From Nonomuraea sp. PA05 (GTDB lineage Bacteria > Actinomycetota > Actinomycetes > Streptosporangiales > Streptosporangiaceae), in NCBI RefSeq assembly GCF_008086045.1, contig NZ_VSEY01000043.1:1-64000 (forward strand): a stretch of 64,000 nucleotides of DNA, read 5' to 3'. Shown in pieces: positions 1 through 8,946 of this stretch (positions are counted from its first letter, which is position 1; each line of letters opens with the position of its first letter). Both the position numbers and the translations under genes were made by a program. A model generated the notes under the pieces. It was given only the letters and a program-made list of their open reading frames with translations, was not told where the DNA came from and made no database searches.

Positions 1-147
1 GGCCTCAGCGCGTACGAGATGGGGCAGGGCGTACGGGAAGGACAGGAAGGGACGCACGCGCGCCCACGCGGCACCACAGGGCCACAGAGGCGCCACAGGC
101 CCGCAGGGACCCCGGAACGCCGCCGGGACAGCACCCGACCCCTCTGC

Positions 148-239
148 CACGCCAGGCCCGCGTCACACCAGGCCCCGCGCCACACCAGGCCCCGCGCCAC
201 GCCAGGCCCGCCTCACATCAGGCCCGCGTCACGCCAGCG
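148..239. repeat. Degenerate 16-17 bp tandem repeat in the parE downstream region
   Basis: About five and a half head-to-tail copies of a unit resembling CACGCCAGGCCCGCGT, with variants CACACC and CACATC at the front and one extra C in two copies. The stretch 1-345 holds no gene that I can support; open frames there are by-products of high GC and lack a ribosome binding site. The array lies 107 bp beyond the parE stop codon, so it would be in the 3' tail of a read-through parE transcript. No inverted-repeat character is obvious, so I do not call it a terminator. Confidence 0.6.
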
Positions 240-345
240 AGGCGCCAGGCACCTGCTCGCACCGCCGCGCCAACACCACCCGCGCTCAGCCTGCGCAGGC
301 CGCCCAAAGGCCCCGCGCAGGCGTAGCGCAAGCCCACCCCGCCGC

Positions 346-2412
346 TCAGGCGTCGATGTGGTCCCGATCCACCTCGGCCGCACTGCTGACGATGAACTCT
401 CGCCGAGGCGCGACCTCACTCCCCATCAGCAGGTTGAAGATCCCCTCAGCCCCTTCGGCATCCTCGATCCGCACCCTCCGCAGAATGCGGTGACGCGGAT
501 CCATCGTGGTCTCCGCGAGCTGATCGGCGTCCATCTCGCCCAGACCCTTGTACCGCTGCACCGGGTCCTTCCACCGCTTGCCCCGCCGCTCCAGGTCGCG
601 CAGCACCTTCTGCAGCTCGGCGTCGGAGTAGCAGTAGATGTACTTCTCCTTGCCCCGCCCCGGGTTGGTCAGCTCGATGCGGTGCAGCGGCGGCACGGCG
701 GCGAACACGCGCCCGGCCTCCACCATGGGCCGCATGTAGCGGTGGAAGAGGGTGAGCAGCAGGCAGCGGATGTGCGCGCCGTCGACGTCGGCGTCGGCCA
801 TCAGGATGACCTTGCCGTAGCGGGCGGCCTCGATGTCGAAGGAGCGCCCCGAGCCGGCGCCGACGACCTGGATGATCGCGGCGCACTCGGCGTTCTTGAG
901 CATGTCGCTCACGGACGCCTTCTGCACGTTGAGGATCTTGCCGCGGATCGGCAGCAGCGCCTGGAACTCGGAGTCGCGGGCGAGCTTGGCCGTGCCGAGG
1001 GCGGAGTCTCCCTCAACGATGAACAGCTCGCTGCGGTCGAGGTCGTCGCTGCGGCAGTCGACCAGCTTGGCGGGGAGCGCGGAGTTCTCCAGCGCGCTCT
1101 TGCGGCGCTGGTTGTCGCGGTGCTCGCGGGCCGCGATGCGGGCCTTGGCGGCGGCGACGATCTTCTCCAGCACCGCCCGCAGCGGCTGCTTGTAGCCGCG
1201 CGGCGGGTTGGTGAACAGCTCCTTGAGCTCGCGCGAGACCACGTGGGCGACGATGCGGGTGGCCGCGGAGGTGCCGAGCACCTCCTTGGTCTGCCCCTCG
1301 AACTGCGGCTCCGGCACCCGGACGGTGACCACGCCGGTCAGGCCTTCCGAGATGTCGTCCTTGGTGACGGGATCGTCGCCGTTCTTGAGCAGGCGGGTCT
1401 CGCGCAGCAGCTCGTTGATCGTGCGGACGAGGCCGCGTTCGAAGCCCGTCAGGTGGGTGCCGCCCTTGGGGGTGGCGATCACGTTGACGAACGAGCGCAC
1501 CGTGGACTCGTAGCCCTTGCCCCAGCGGACCGCCACGTCGACGCTCAGCTCGCGCTGCACCTCGGTGGGCGTCATGTGGCCCTGGTCGTCGAGGACGGGC
1601 ACGGTCTCGTGGAAGTGGCCGACGCCCTGCATGCGCAGCACGTCGCAGACGGGCTCGTCGCGGGCCAGGAACTCGGCGAACTCGGAGATGCCGCCCTCGA
1701 AGCGGAACTCCTCCTCGATGCGCTCCTCGTGCCTGCTGTCGTAGACGGCCAGGGTCAGGCCGGGCACCAGGAACGCGGTCTGCCGCAGGCGCACGTGGAT
1801 CTCGTCGAGCGAGACCTCGGCGTCGGGCAGGAAGATCTGCGTGTCGGCCCAGAAACGCACCCGGGTGCCGGTGACGGTCTTGGGGATCTTGGCGCCCAGG
1901 CGCAGGCCGGACTTCTTCTTGAACTTGGCCGCGGGCCCCTCGCCGTCGAAGACGCCGGTGACGCCGCGGCGGAAGCTGATCTCGTGCACCACGCCGCCGT
2001 GGTCGACCGACACGTCGAGGCGCGAGGACAGCGCGTTGACCACGGACGCGCCCACGCCGTGCAGGCCGCCGGAGGCCCCGTAGGAGCCGCCGCCGAACTT
2101 CCCGCCCGCGTGCAGCTTGGTGTAGACGAGCTCCACCCCGGTCAGGCCGGTCTTGGGGTGGACGTCGACCGGGATGCCCCGGCCGTTGTCGCGGACCTCG
2201 ATGGACCCGTCCGCGTAGAGCTCTACCTCGATCCGGTCGCAGTGACCTGCCAGCGCCTCGTCGACGCCGTTGTCCACGATCTCCCAGAGGCAGTGCATGA
2301 GCCCGCGGCTGTCGGTGGACCCGATGTACATGCCCGGGCGTTTCCGCACGGCCTCCAGGCCCTCAAGCACCGAGAGGTGACGAGCCGTGTAACCCGCCTC
2401 CACAAGCGTCAC
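346..2412 (-). CDS. parE: DNA topoisomerase IV subunit B (ParE/GyrB-type ATPase subunit)
   Basis: 688 aa type II topoisomerase ATPase subunit. The GHKL ATPase domain is at the N-terminus with catalytic Glu44 and Mg-binding Asn48 in EIVDNGVDEALAG, followed by the GRGIPVD and GGKFGGGSYGASGGLHGVG nucleotide-lid motifs. The transducer domain follows. The TOPRIM domain has EGDSALG near residue 465 and the metal triad DADVDG near 541, and the C-terminal GyrB tail carries the RYKGLGEMD motif. GTG start preceded by GGGGAGCTGGA. In the TOPRIM motif the usual EGDSAGG reads EGDSALG. From memory, Streptomyces has a similar second GyrB-like gene close to hrdB, which supports ParE over GyrB; the ParC partner is not in the window. 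Confidence 0.9.
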   Translation of the reverse strand: MTLVEAGYTARHLSVLEGLEAVRKRPGMYIGSTDSRGLMHCLWEIVDNGVDEALAGHCDRIEVELYADGSIEVRDNGRGIPVDVHPKTGLTGVELVYTKLHAGGKFGGGSYGASGGLHGVGASVVNALSSRLDVSVDHGGVVHEISFRRGVTGVFDGEGPAAKFKKKSGLRLGAKIPKTVTGTRVRFWADTQIFLPDAEVSLDEIHVRLRQTAFLVPGLTLAVYDSRHEERIEEEFRFEGGISEFAEFLARDEPVCDVLRMQGVGHFHETVPVLDDQGHMTPTEVQRELSVDVAVRWGKGYESTVRSFVNVIATPKGGTHLTGFERGLVRTINELLRETRLLKNGDDPVTKDDISEGLTGVVTVRVPEPQFEGQTKEVLGTSAATRIVAHVVSRELKELFTNPPRGYKQPLRAVLEKIVAAAKARIAAREHRDNQRRKSALENSALPAKLVDCRSDDLDRSELFIVEGDSALGTAKLARDSEFQALLPIRGKILNVQKASVSDMLKNAECAAIIQVVGAGSGRSFDIEAARYGKVILMADADVDGAHIRCLLLTLFHRYMRPMVEAGRVFAAVPPLHRIELTNPGRGKEKYIYCYSDAELQKVLRDLERRGKRWKDPVQRYKGLGEMDADQLAETTMDPRHRILRRVRIEDAEGAEGIFNLLMGSEVAPRREFIVSSAAEVDRDHIDA

Positions 2413-2659
2413 TCCAGCTCCCCTGGTCTAGGCATCGAACACGTGTGCGTAGCCTACCGTTCTTCCCCTACGCGCGCGTACAAGCTTGCCATGGCGTCAC
2501 GTTTGCCGTTACCAACCGGCTGATCGTCATTACTTTGGGACACATTCCGCTCTGGGCGTAGCGAGGGGGCGGTTGGGAACGTCCAGGTCCGGTTAGATGT
2601 TGTTCCAAGTGACTGACGCCAGATCCTCGCTTCGGCGGGGGTGACCCGAAAGGCGATAC

Positions 2660-2890
2660 GTGACTGGAGCTCTCGCCCCCGTTAAGCCGCTGACGGCCCT
2701 CGACCGCTGCGACCGCTGCGGCGCCCAGGCCTACATTCGCGCGACCCTGCCTGTAGGTGGGGAGCTGCTGTTCTGCGCCCACCATGGGCGTCAGCACATT
2801 GCAGCGTTGCGCGAAAAGGGTGCCGACATCCTGGACGAGTCGGCTCGACTCAGCGAAACCCCAACCATTGCCCCCAACGACGAGCGCTGA
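2660..2890 (+). CDS. DUF7455-type small zinc-ribbon-like protein
   Basis: 76 aa protein, GTG start with GAAAGGCG ahead of it. It has CDRCGAQAYIRA near residue 18, then FCAHHGRQH around residue 40, so a Cys-x2-Cys pair and a Cys-x2-His pair are arranged like a small metal-binding knuckle. Short actinobacterial proteins of this pattern sit next to the principal sigma factor and parE and are annotated as DUF7455; no function is known to me. It diverges from parE with a 247 bp shared upstream region. A 13-bp-stem hairpin lies 45 bp downstream. Confidence 0.8.
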   Translation: MTGALAPVKPLTALDRCDRCGAQAYIRATLPVGGELLFCAHHGRQHIAALREKGADILDESARLSETPTIAPNDER

Positions 2891-2935
2891 CCCGCGCTGG
2901 TCGTGATGAGATAACCACATATTGCATGATCAGTA

Positions 2936-2965
2936 CGGCGACCCCGAGACACCTCGGGGCCGCCG
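2936..2965 (-). terminator. Hairpin terminator between convergent genes
   Basis: 13 bp stem: left arm CGGCGACCCCGAG, loop ACAC, right arm CTCGGGGCCGCCG. The one non-complementary position is A-C in plus-strand RNA but G-U in minus-strand RNA, so the fold is fully paired for transcripts coming from the GNAT gene on the minus strand. A T-rich stretch (TTCTGCTTATTCT) follows on the plus side, so it may stop both transcripts. Confidence 0.75.
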
Positions 2966-3020
2966 TTCTGCTTATTCTGGGAGAAACGCACGCCCGGGCG
3001 TGTCGCGGCGCCTTCCCAGC

Positions 3021-3716
3021 TCATCGCACCCGGTAGTGGTACCGGCCCGCGTCCTCGAACCCCTCGCCGCGATAGAGCGCCTGAGCCGCCCCGTTCCCCG
3101 CCGTCACCACCAGATAGGCGGACGGGACCCCCGCCCGTGCCACCAGCGCCCGCAGCACCACCCGCGCCAGCCCTCTCCGCCGCGCCTGGGGCAGCGTGGC
3201 CATGCAGTAGATCCCGAGCGTGTCGCCCTGCGGAACGCCCCGCCCGACGGCCAGCACCGCCCCGTCCTGCTCGTACGCCGCGTACCAGGCGGGCACCCCG
3301 GCGCAGATCCGCGCGGCCTCCTCCAGGCCGCTGCCGTACCGCCCGTCCACGGCCCACCAGGCCTCCAGCCATTCCGGCCACGGCCGCTCCGAGATCCGCA
3401 CCCCCGGCGCGGGCTCGCCCTTGGGCCGGCCGGACATCACGAGCGTGGGGTCCACCAGGTCGTACCCGCGGCGCTCCAGCTCCTCGTCCAGCCCGGCGGG
3501 CGCCGAGGTGCCGACCGAGAAGACGCAGCGCTGCCCGCGCGCGCCGTAGAACGCCTCCGCCGCGCGGATGGCGCCGTCCAGGTCGGCGGGCGGACGGGTG
3601 GCGAGCACGGAGTTGGCGCGCTTCGTCACCCCGCCGGCGTGGCGGAACACCCACCCGTCGTGGGGCTGCTGCTCGTACGCGGGCCAGGCCTCATGGACAA
3701 GACGGTCGAAATCCAT
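3021..3716 (-). CDS. GNAT family N-acetyltransferase
   Basis: 231 aa. The C-terminal part has the acetyl-CoA binding core: MATLPQARRRGLARVVLRAL near residues 170-190 is the motif A loop (RxxGxA type), followed by a beta strand SAYLVVTAGNGAAQALYRGEGF typical of GNAT motif B, ending in a short YHYRV strand. The N-terminal half is a less conserved GNAT-like lobe. Substrate unknown. ATG start at 3716; no strong Shine-Dalgarno is seen. It converges with the upstream DUF7455 gene over a terminator and diverges from yaaA with a 78 bp spacer. Confidence 0.85.
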   Translation of the reverse strand: MDFDRLVHEAWPAYEQQPHDGWVFRHAGGVTKRANSVLATRPPADLDGAIRAAEAFYGARGQRCVFSVGTSAPAGLDEELERRGYDLVDPTLVMSGRPKGEPAPGVRISERPWPEWLEAWWAVDGRYGSGLEEAARICAGVPAWYAAYEQDGAVLAVGRGVPQGDTLGIYCMATLPQARRRGLARVVLRALVARAGVPSAYLVVTAGNGAAQALYRGEGFEDAGRYHYRVR

Positions 3717-3794
3717 CCCGGCAGGTTAACCGTCCCGAGGCCGGGCGGGGTCCGCCGGGTAGGGCGCCGACCTGGGCCAATAGGGTATGGGGCT

Positions 3795-4541
3795 GTGTTG
3801 ATTCTGTTGCCGCCGTCCGAGGGCAAGGCCGCGGAGGGCAGCGGGCCTCCCGTGGGTGAGCTGTCCTTTCCCGCTCTCGGCAAGCACCGCACGCGGGTGC
3901 TGAACGCGCTGGTCCGCGCCTCCAAGCGCCGGGACGCCCTCGACGTGCTCGGGCTGACGCCGGGGCTGGCGGGCGAGCTGGCCAAGAACGCGGCACTGAA
4001 GAGCGCCCCCACACTGCCCGCCGCCGCGCTCTACACCGGCGTGCTCTACGACAATCTCGGCCTGGAGACTCTGGACGAGGAGTCGAGGAAGCGGGCCGAG
4101 GAGTCGGCGCTGATCTTTTCCGGGCTGTGGGGTGTGGTGAAAATCACAGACCTCATTCCGCCTTACCGGCTCTCCATGGGGGTCAATCTGCCGTCTCTCG
4201 GCGGGCTGGCCGCCTTCTGGCGGCCCAAGGTGACCAAGGAACTGGACGGGATCCCGGGGCTGGTGGTGGATCTGCGCTCCGCCACGTACGCGGGCGCGTG
4301 GCAGCCCGGCTCGCGGTCGGTCACGGTACGGGTCTTCCGCGACGGCAAGGTCGTCAGCCACATGGCCAAGGCCACCAGGGGCGAGATCGCCCGCGCCCTG
4401 CTGCGCCAGGAGACGGCCCCGGAGAGCCCCGACGAGCTGGCCAAGATCCTGGACGACCTCGGCTACACGGTGGAGCTGGCCGAGCCCGCGCGTCCCACGC
4501 GCCCCTGGGCCCTGGACGTGCACGTCACCGACCCCACCTGA
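3795..4541 (+). CDS. yaaA: YaaA/UPF0246 family peroxide-stress protein
   Basis: 248 aa, beginning LILLPPSEGK, the N-terminal signature of the YaaA (DUF328/UPF0246) family. In E. coli YaaA lowers intracellular iron and protects DNA under peroxide stress; its biochemical activity is unclear. Further family motifs seen are LYTGVLYDNLG, FSGLWGVVKITDLIPPYRLSMG, and a central VVDLRSATYAGAW block. I chose the GTG at 3795 because the family starts exactly there; a TAGGGT box ends 8 nt upstream and no Shine-Dalgarno is visible, suggesting a leaderless or near-leaderless mRNA. Its 3' end converges on the sigma factor gene. Confidence 0.88.
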   Translation: MLILLPPSEGKAAEGSGPPVGELSFPALGKHRTRVLNALVRASKRRDALDVLGLTPGLAGELAKNAALKSAPTLPAAALYTGVLYDNLGLETLDEESRKRAEESALIFSGLWGVVKITDLIPPYRLSMGVNLPSLGGLAAFWRPKVTKELDGIPGLVVDLRSATYAGAWQPGSRSVTVRVFRDGKVVSHMAKATRGEIARALLRQETAPESPDELAKILDDLGYTVELAEPARPTRPWALDVHVTDPT

Positions 4542-4640
4542 CCGCGCGCCCCGGCCAGAACACCGCACGCGCCCCCGCAGACACCGCGCGCCGCCACAAC
4601 ACCGCATGCCCCGCAGAAAAACCGAACGCCGGAAAACCGA

Positions 4641-4670
4641 ACGCCCCACCGGGAACTCCCGGCGGGGCGT
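4641..4670 (-). terminator. Rho-independent-like terminator of the principal sigma gene
   Basis: 13 bp stem with left arm ACGCCCCACCGGG, loop AACT and right arm CCCGGCGGGGCGT, 24 bp beyond the sigma factor stop. The single A-C mismatch on the plus strand becomes a G-U pair in minus-strand RNA, and on that strand the hairpin is followed by TCGGTTTTCC. This points to termination of the sigma-factor transcript. Confidence 0.8.
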
Positions 4671-4694
4671 GCGGATCAAGCGAAGCGTGCCGTA

Positions 4695-6359
4695 TCAGTC
4701 CAGGTAGTCACGCAGAACCTGGGACCGCGACGGGTGGCGCAGCTTGGACATGGTCTTCGACTCGATCTGGCGGATGCGCTCACGGGTGACCCCGTAAACC
4801 TTGCCGATCTCGTCCAGCGTCTTCGGCTGACCGTCGGTGAGGCCGAACCGCATCGACACGACGCCCGCCTCGCGTTCCGACAACGTGTCGAGAACGGAGT
4901 GCAGCTGCTCCTGCAGCAGCGTGAAGCTGACGGCGTCGGCCGGCACGATGGCCTCGGAGTCCTCGATGAGGTCACCGAACTCGCTGTCGCCCTCCTCACC
5001 CAGCGGGGTGTGCAGGGAGATGGGCTCGCGGCCGTACTTCTGGACCTCGACGACCTTCTCGGGCGTCATGTCCAGCTCGCGGGCCAGCTCTTCCGGCGTG
5101 GGCTCGCGGCCCAGGTCCTGCAGCATCTGCCGCTGGACGCGGGCCAGCTTGTTGATCACTTCGACCATGTGGACCGGGATGCGGATGGTCCGCGCCTGGT
5201 CGGCCATGGCACGCGTGATCGCCTGCCGGATCCACCACGTGGCGTAGGTGGAGAACTTGTAGCCCTTGGTGTAGTCGAACTTCTCCACGGCCCTGATCAG
5301 ACCCAGGTTGCCTTCCTGGATCAGGTCGAGGAAGAGCATGCCGCGGCCGGTGTAGCGCTTGGCCAGCGAGACCACGAGCCGGAGGTTGGCCTCCAGCAGG
5401 TGGTTCTTGGCCCGGCGGCCGTCCTCGGCGATCCACTCCAGCTCGGCCTTGACGTCGACCGGCAGGTTGTCGGTCTCGCCGCCGCCGAGCTGCTCCTCGG
5501 CGAACAGGCCCGCCTCGATGCGCTTGGCCAGCTCGACCTCCTGCTCGGCGTTGAGCAGGGGGACCTTGCCGATCTGCTTGAGGTAGTCCTTCACCGGGTC
5601 GGCGGTGGCGCCGGCGGCGGCCACCTGGGCCACCGGAGCGTCATCGTCGTCGTCGGAGAGGATCAGGACCTCTTCCTCGGTCTTCTGCACCGCGGCCACG
5701 TCGGCGGCCTTGGGCTCCTCTTCGGAGTCGTCGTCGGAGTCTTCGCCCTCGGACTCGGACTCGTCCTCGGCGACGATCTCCTCGTCGACGTCGATGTCCT
5801 CGAGGTCCTCCAGCTCCACGTCGCCGTCGAGCTCGATGTCCTCGTCGTCGTCCGACTCGCCCCGCGGGGCGTCGGGCGCCTTCGGCTTGGTGGTGTCGGC
5901 AGGCCCAGCGTTCTTCTGCTCGGCCTTCTTGGCGGCGGCGGGTGCCGCGGCCTTCTTCGCCGCCGGAGCGGCCTTCTTGGCAGGGGCCGCCTTCTTGGCG
6001 GCCGGCTCGGCTTCAGCGGTGCCCACGACCGCGGTCACGGTCTCGGGCTGCTGCTCTTTGGCGGCCGCCGCCGTCTTGGTCTTGACGGGGGCGGCGGTGC
6101 GGCGCTTTGCTGGACCACGAGACTTCTTCGGCGCAGCCGAATCCGCGGCGGTCACCACCACGGTCACGCCCTCTTTGCTGAGGTTCCGCAAGAACGCGGC
6201 GGCGTGCGACATGGGGATGTCCGCCTCCTCGAAGGCCTGACGGACATCCTCAGACTCGAGGAAACCCTGCGAGCGCCCACGCTCGAGCAGTCGCTGAATG
6301 ACGGGCTCGTTCAGCTCTTGTGGCTTCGAGCGAGTCGAACTTGCAGGCGACACGAACAC
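4695..6359 (-). CDS. hrdB: RNA polymerase principal sigma factor (RpoD/HrdB/SigA)
   Basis: 554 aa from the chosen GTG. It gives RNA polymerase its housekeeping promoter specificity. Residues 1-60 are a conserved helical head (QELNEPVIQRLLERGRSQG); about 60-150 is Lys/Ala/Pro-rich with AKKAAPA-like repeats; about 150-240 is very acidic. Sigma 1.2 starts near 253 (DPVKDYLKQIGK), sigma 2 near 326-393 (RLVVSLAKRYTGRGM, FSTYATWWIRQAI), then sigma 3, and sigma 4 ends with GVTRERIRQIESKTMSKLRH and SQVLRDYLD. The frame stays open further upstream, but GTG at 6359 or 6353 gives the family-like start, with GAGAG/GAGAGG just ahead. It is followed by a strong terminator. Confidence 0.93.
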   Translation of the reverse strand: MFVSPASSTRSKPQELNEPVIQRLLERGRSQGFLESEDVRQAFEEADIPMSHAAAFLRNLSKEGVTVVVTAADSAAPKKSRGPAKRRTAAPVKTKTAAAAKEQQPETVTAVVGTAEAEPAAKKAAPAKKAAPAAKKAAAPAAAKKAEQKNAGPADTTKPKAPDAPRGESDDDEDIELDGDVELEDLEDIDVDEEIVAEDESESEGEDSDDDSEEEPKAADVAAVQKTEEEVLILSDDDDDAPVAQVAAAGATADPVKDYLKQIGKVPLLNAEQEVELAKRIEAGLFAEEQLGGGETDNLPVDVKAELEWIAEDGRRAKNHLLEANLRLVVSLAKRYTGRGMLFLDLIQEGNLGLIRAVEKFDYTKGYKFSTYATWWIRQAITRAMADQARTIRIPVHMVEVINKLARVQRQMLQDLGREPTPEELARELDMTPEKVVEVQKYGREPISLHTPLGEEGDSEFGDLIEDSEAIVPADAVSFTLLQEQLHSVLDTLSEREAGVVSMRFGLTDGQPKTLDEIGKVYGVTRERIRQIESKTMSKLRHPSRSQVLRDYLD

Positions 6360-6595
6360 CTCTCGAACGAACGCGTGGCGACAATGGACCCAGATGCCCG
6401 CTGGGGGGCTGTTGCCTCTCTCGGAGATCGGTGAGGCCGTGCGGACCGCGACGGACCTGCACAGCATTGTGGCACGACCCCGCACTCCATACGGCCACCT
6501 CCCGGCGGTTGACCTCCACCCTAGGCCGACCGAGACAGTAGTGCGTACGTAAGCGGGGCACTGATACCCGAAAGCAACCGTTATGACTGTTTCAT

Positions 6596-8689
6596 TCAGT
6601 CACTCTTCGTGGCTGGTGGGACGTGAATTGCTAGCGCGGTAACGTCATCGTCCTGTTCATATCCAGACAACATCCGGTCAACCAGGAAGTCCAGCAGCAT
6701 GTGAGGACTACTCACCACCTCAGGCGGCGCTTCGGTCACAACACTGCAAAGCTCGGCGAGTCCGGCGTCCAGCCCCCGCTTCCGGTTCTCGACGAGACCG
6801 TCGGAGTAGAGCACGGCGGTATGGCCGGGCGGCACCACGAACCGGAACTGCCTTCGGCTGGTCGGCCAGCCTAGCGGAGTGCCCGGCTCGGCGTCGCACA
6901 GGATCGCCGTGCCCTGGGGAGAGACCAGGACGGGTGGCGGGTGACCGGCCAGGGCCAGCGTGCCCTCGCCGGTGACGGGCTCGACCACCATGTACGCCAG
7001 CGTCGTGACCTGCTCTTCCTCCTCCGTGGCCTCGAAGACCCGGTCGAGGCCTGTGAGCACGGCCGCGGGCGGCGGGTTGGTCAGCGCCAGGGCGCGCATG
7101 GCGTTGCGGATGCGGCCCATGCCGGCCGCGGCCTTGACACCCTTGCCCATGACGTCGCCGACGACCGCCGCGACCCGCCCGTCCTGCAGCACGAACGCGT
7201 CGTACCAGTCACCGCCGACCTGCACGTGGCGGCTGCCCGAGCGGAAGCGCTGGGCCAGCACCAGGCCCTTGACCACCGGCAGGCGGTCGGGCAGCAGGCT
7301 GCGCTGCAGCGTCTCGGCGGTGCGGTGCTCGCGCTCGAAGAGCGTGGCCCGCTCCACGGCCAGCGCGCACTGGCCGGCCAGCGCCTCCAGGAAGACGCCG
7401 TCCTCCTGGGAGATCTTCTGCGGCCTGGTGAAGGAGAATCGGAGCGCTCCCAGGGCGCGGCCCGCGGCCAGCAGCGGCAGGCCCACCCAGGCCCGCTCGT
7501 CGCCGTGCGCCAGGAAGCCCGCCAGCACCTCCTCGTCGCCGCCCGCCTCCAGGAGCTGGGCCTTGAGCGACTCGGGCGACTCGGCGAACACGGGCCGGCG
7601 ACTGTTGACGGCCATGGTCATCACGTTGGAGTGGGACAGCGGGATCTCGTCGCCCGTCGCCCCCGAGGCCTCCAGGATGCCCTCGCCGTTGATCAGCTTG
7701 AGCGCGGCGCGGTCGGTGTCGAGCAGCGCGACCGCCGAGCGGTCTGCGGCCAGGGCGGTGCGGCCCACGTCGATGATGACCTGCACGACCTGCTCGACCG
7801 TGAGCGCCTCCGCGAGCATGGCGGTGGCGCCCTGCAGCCGGGCGGTGCGCAGGGCGGCGGCGCCGAGCTGGTCGGTCAGCCTGCCGCGCATCTCCTCGGC
7901 CTCGCGCTGCGGCGTGACGTCGGTGTTGGCGCCGACCCACTCGACCACCCTGCCGTGGCGGATGATCGGCACGGCCCGCACCTCGAAGTGGCGGTAACCG
8001 CTGGCGCGGGTGCGCACGCGGTAGTTCCACTCGAACATGGTGCGGCCGCGCAGCGCCTCGCGCCACGCCTCCTCGGTCTGCTGGCGCTCCTCGGGATGCA
8101 CGACCTCCAGCCAGCCGCTGGCGAGGTACTCCTCAAGGCCCTGGCCGGTGATGGCGCGCCACTGCGGCGCGTCCTCGACGACCGCGCCGGTGGGCGAGGT
8201 GATCCAGACGAGCTGGGACTGCGCCTCGACCAGCGAGCGGTAGCGCTCCTCGCTGCGGCGCAGCGCCTCCTCGGTCTGGCGGCTCTCGGTCACGTCGAGG
8301 CCGACCAGCGCGACGGCGCGCAGCTCGCCCGCGTCGTCGTGGACCGGCGAGAACGACAGCGACCAGTGCCGGGTGTCGCCCTCGGCGGAGCGCACCCGCA
8401 CGCGGCCCTCGGTCACCGGGGCGTCGGTCTCGATGACGGCCTGCACGGCGTGGGTGATGATCTGACTGAGGTCGGCGGCCAGCACCTCGACGGGCTGGCG
8501 GCCCACCATGCGCTCCGCGGGCACGTTGACGACATCGCTGAACACGTCGTTGACCCGCTGGACGCGGCTGTCGGCGTCGAAGAAGGCGAAGGCGAACTCT
8601 GCCTCCGACAACATGCCCTTGAAGAGGGCGGAGTCTGAGATGTCCACATCCGACTCCCGGGGACGGGGAACGGAGGTCTCGGCGCTCAT
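6596..8689 (-). CDS. PAS-PAS-GAF-SpoIIE (PP2C-type) protein phosphatase
   Basis: 697 aa signalling protein. Two PAS folds span about residues 15-140 and 145-265 (FFDADSRVQRVNDVF; PEERQQTEEAWREAL), a GAF domain about 290-440, and a SpoIIE-like PP2C phosphatase about 465-690. Metal-binding acidic residues are visible in GGDWYDAF near 489 and VVGDVMGKG near 510, with VLYSDGLVE near the end. Such enzymes dephosphorylate anti-sigma-factor antagonists and so activate alternative sigma factors; no STAS or RsbW-like gene is nearby, so the partner is unknown. ATG at 8689 is preceded by ACGGAGG at 8 nt. No transmembrane segment, so it is cytoplasmic and senses an internal cue. Confidence 0.9.
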   Translation of the reverse strand: MSAETSVPRPRESDVDISDSALFKGMLSEAEFAFAFFDADSRVQRVNDVFSDVVNVPAERMVGRQPVEVLAADLSQIITHAVQAVIETDAPVTEGRVRVRSAEGDTRHWSLSFSPVHDDAGELRAVALVGLDVTESRQTEEALRRSEERYRSLVEAQSQLVWITSPTGAVVEDAPQWRAITGQGLEEYLASGWLEVVHPEERQQTEEAWREALRGRTMFEWNYRVRTRASGYRHFEVRAVPIIRHGRVVEWVGANTDVTPQREAEEMRGRLTDQLGAAALRTARLQGATAMLAEALTVEQVVQVIIDVGRTALAADRSAVALLDTDRAALKLINGEGILEASGATGDEIPLSHSNVMTMAVNSRRPVFAESPESLKAQLLEAGGDEEVLAGFLAHGDERAWVGLPLLAAGRALGALRFSFTRPQKISQEDGVFLEALAGQCALAVERATLFEREHRTAETLQRSLLPDRLPVVKGLVLAQRFRSGSRHVQVGGDWYDAFVLQDGRVAAVVGDVMGKGVKAAAGMGRIRNAMRALALTNPPPAAVLTGLDRVFEATEEEEQVTTLAYMVVEPVTGEGTLALAGHPPPVLVSPQGTAILCDAEPGTPLGWPTSRRQFRFVVPPGHTAVLYSDGLVENRKRGLDAGLAELCSVVTEAPPEVVSSPHMLLDFLVDRMLSGYEQDDDVTALAIHVPPATKSD

Positions 8690-8946
8690 GGTCCGCACCT
8701 CCGTCGCGTGCCAGGGTCTCCCACGCGGCACATCTCCATAACTGTGTATCGGCGTAGCGCAGCTCCGGGCGACCGGATCCTGCAGTACATCATCGACGAT
8801 GGGCATGTACGGACGGAAGCCCCCGCCGTGGCCCGGTCGACTCTAGGGTCTACGCATCCTGTCAAAGTCGCTCCACGTTGCGCAGCAAGATCAGGTTACA
8901 GCGTCACATCGCCGGGCCCGGATCGCCGTGGCGGACGCCCGTCAGG

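Noticed and set aside
19..2523. Long plus-strand open frame opposite parE
   Set aside because: Composition is biased (His/Gly/Arg/Val), no ribosome binding site and no recognisable domain, while the minus-strand frame is full-length ParE. High GC makes such shadows frequent.
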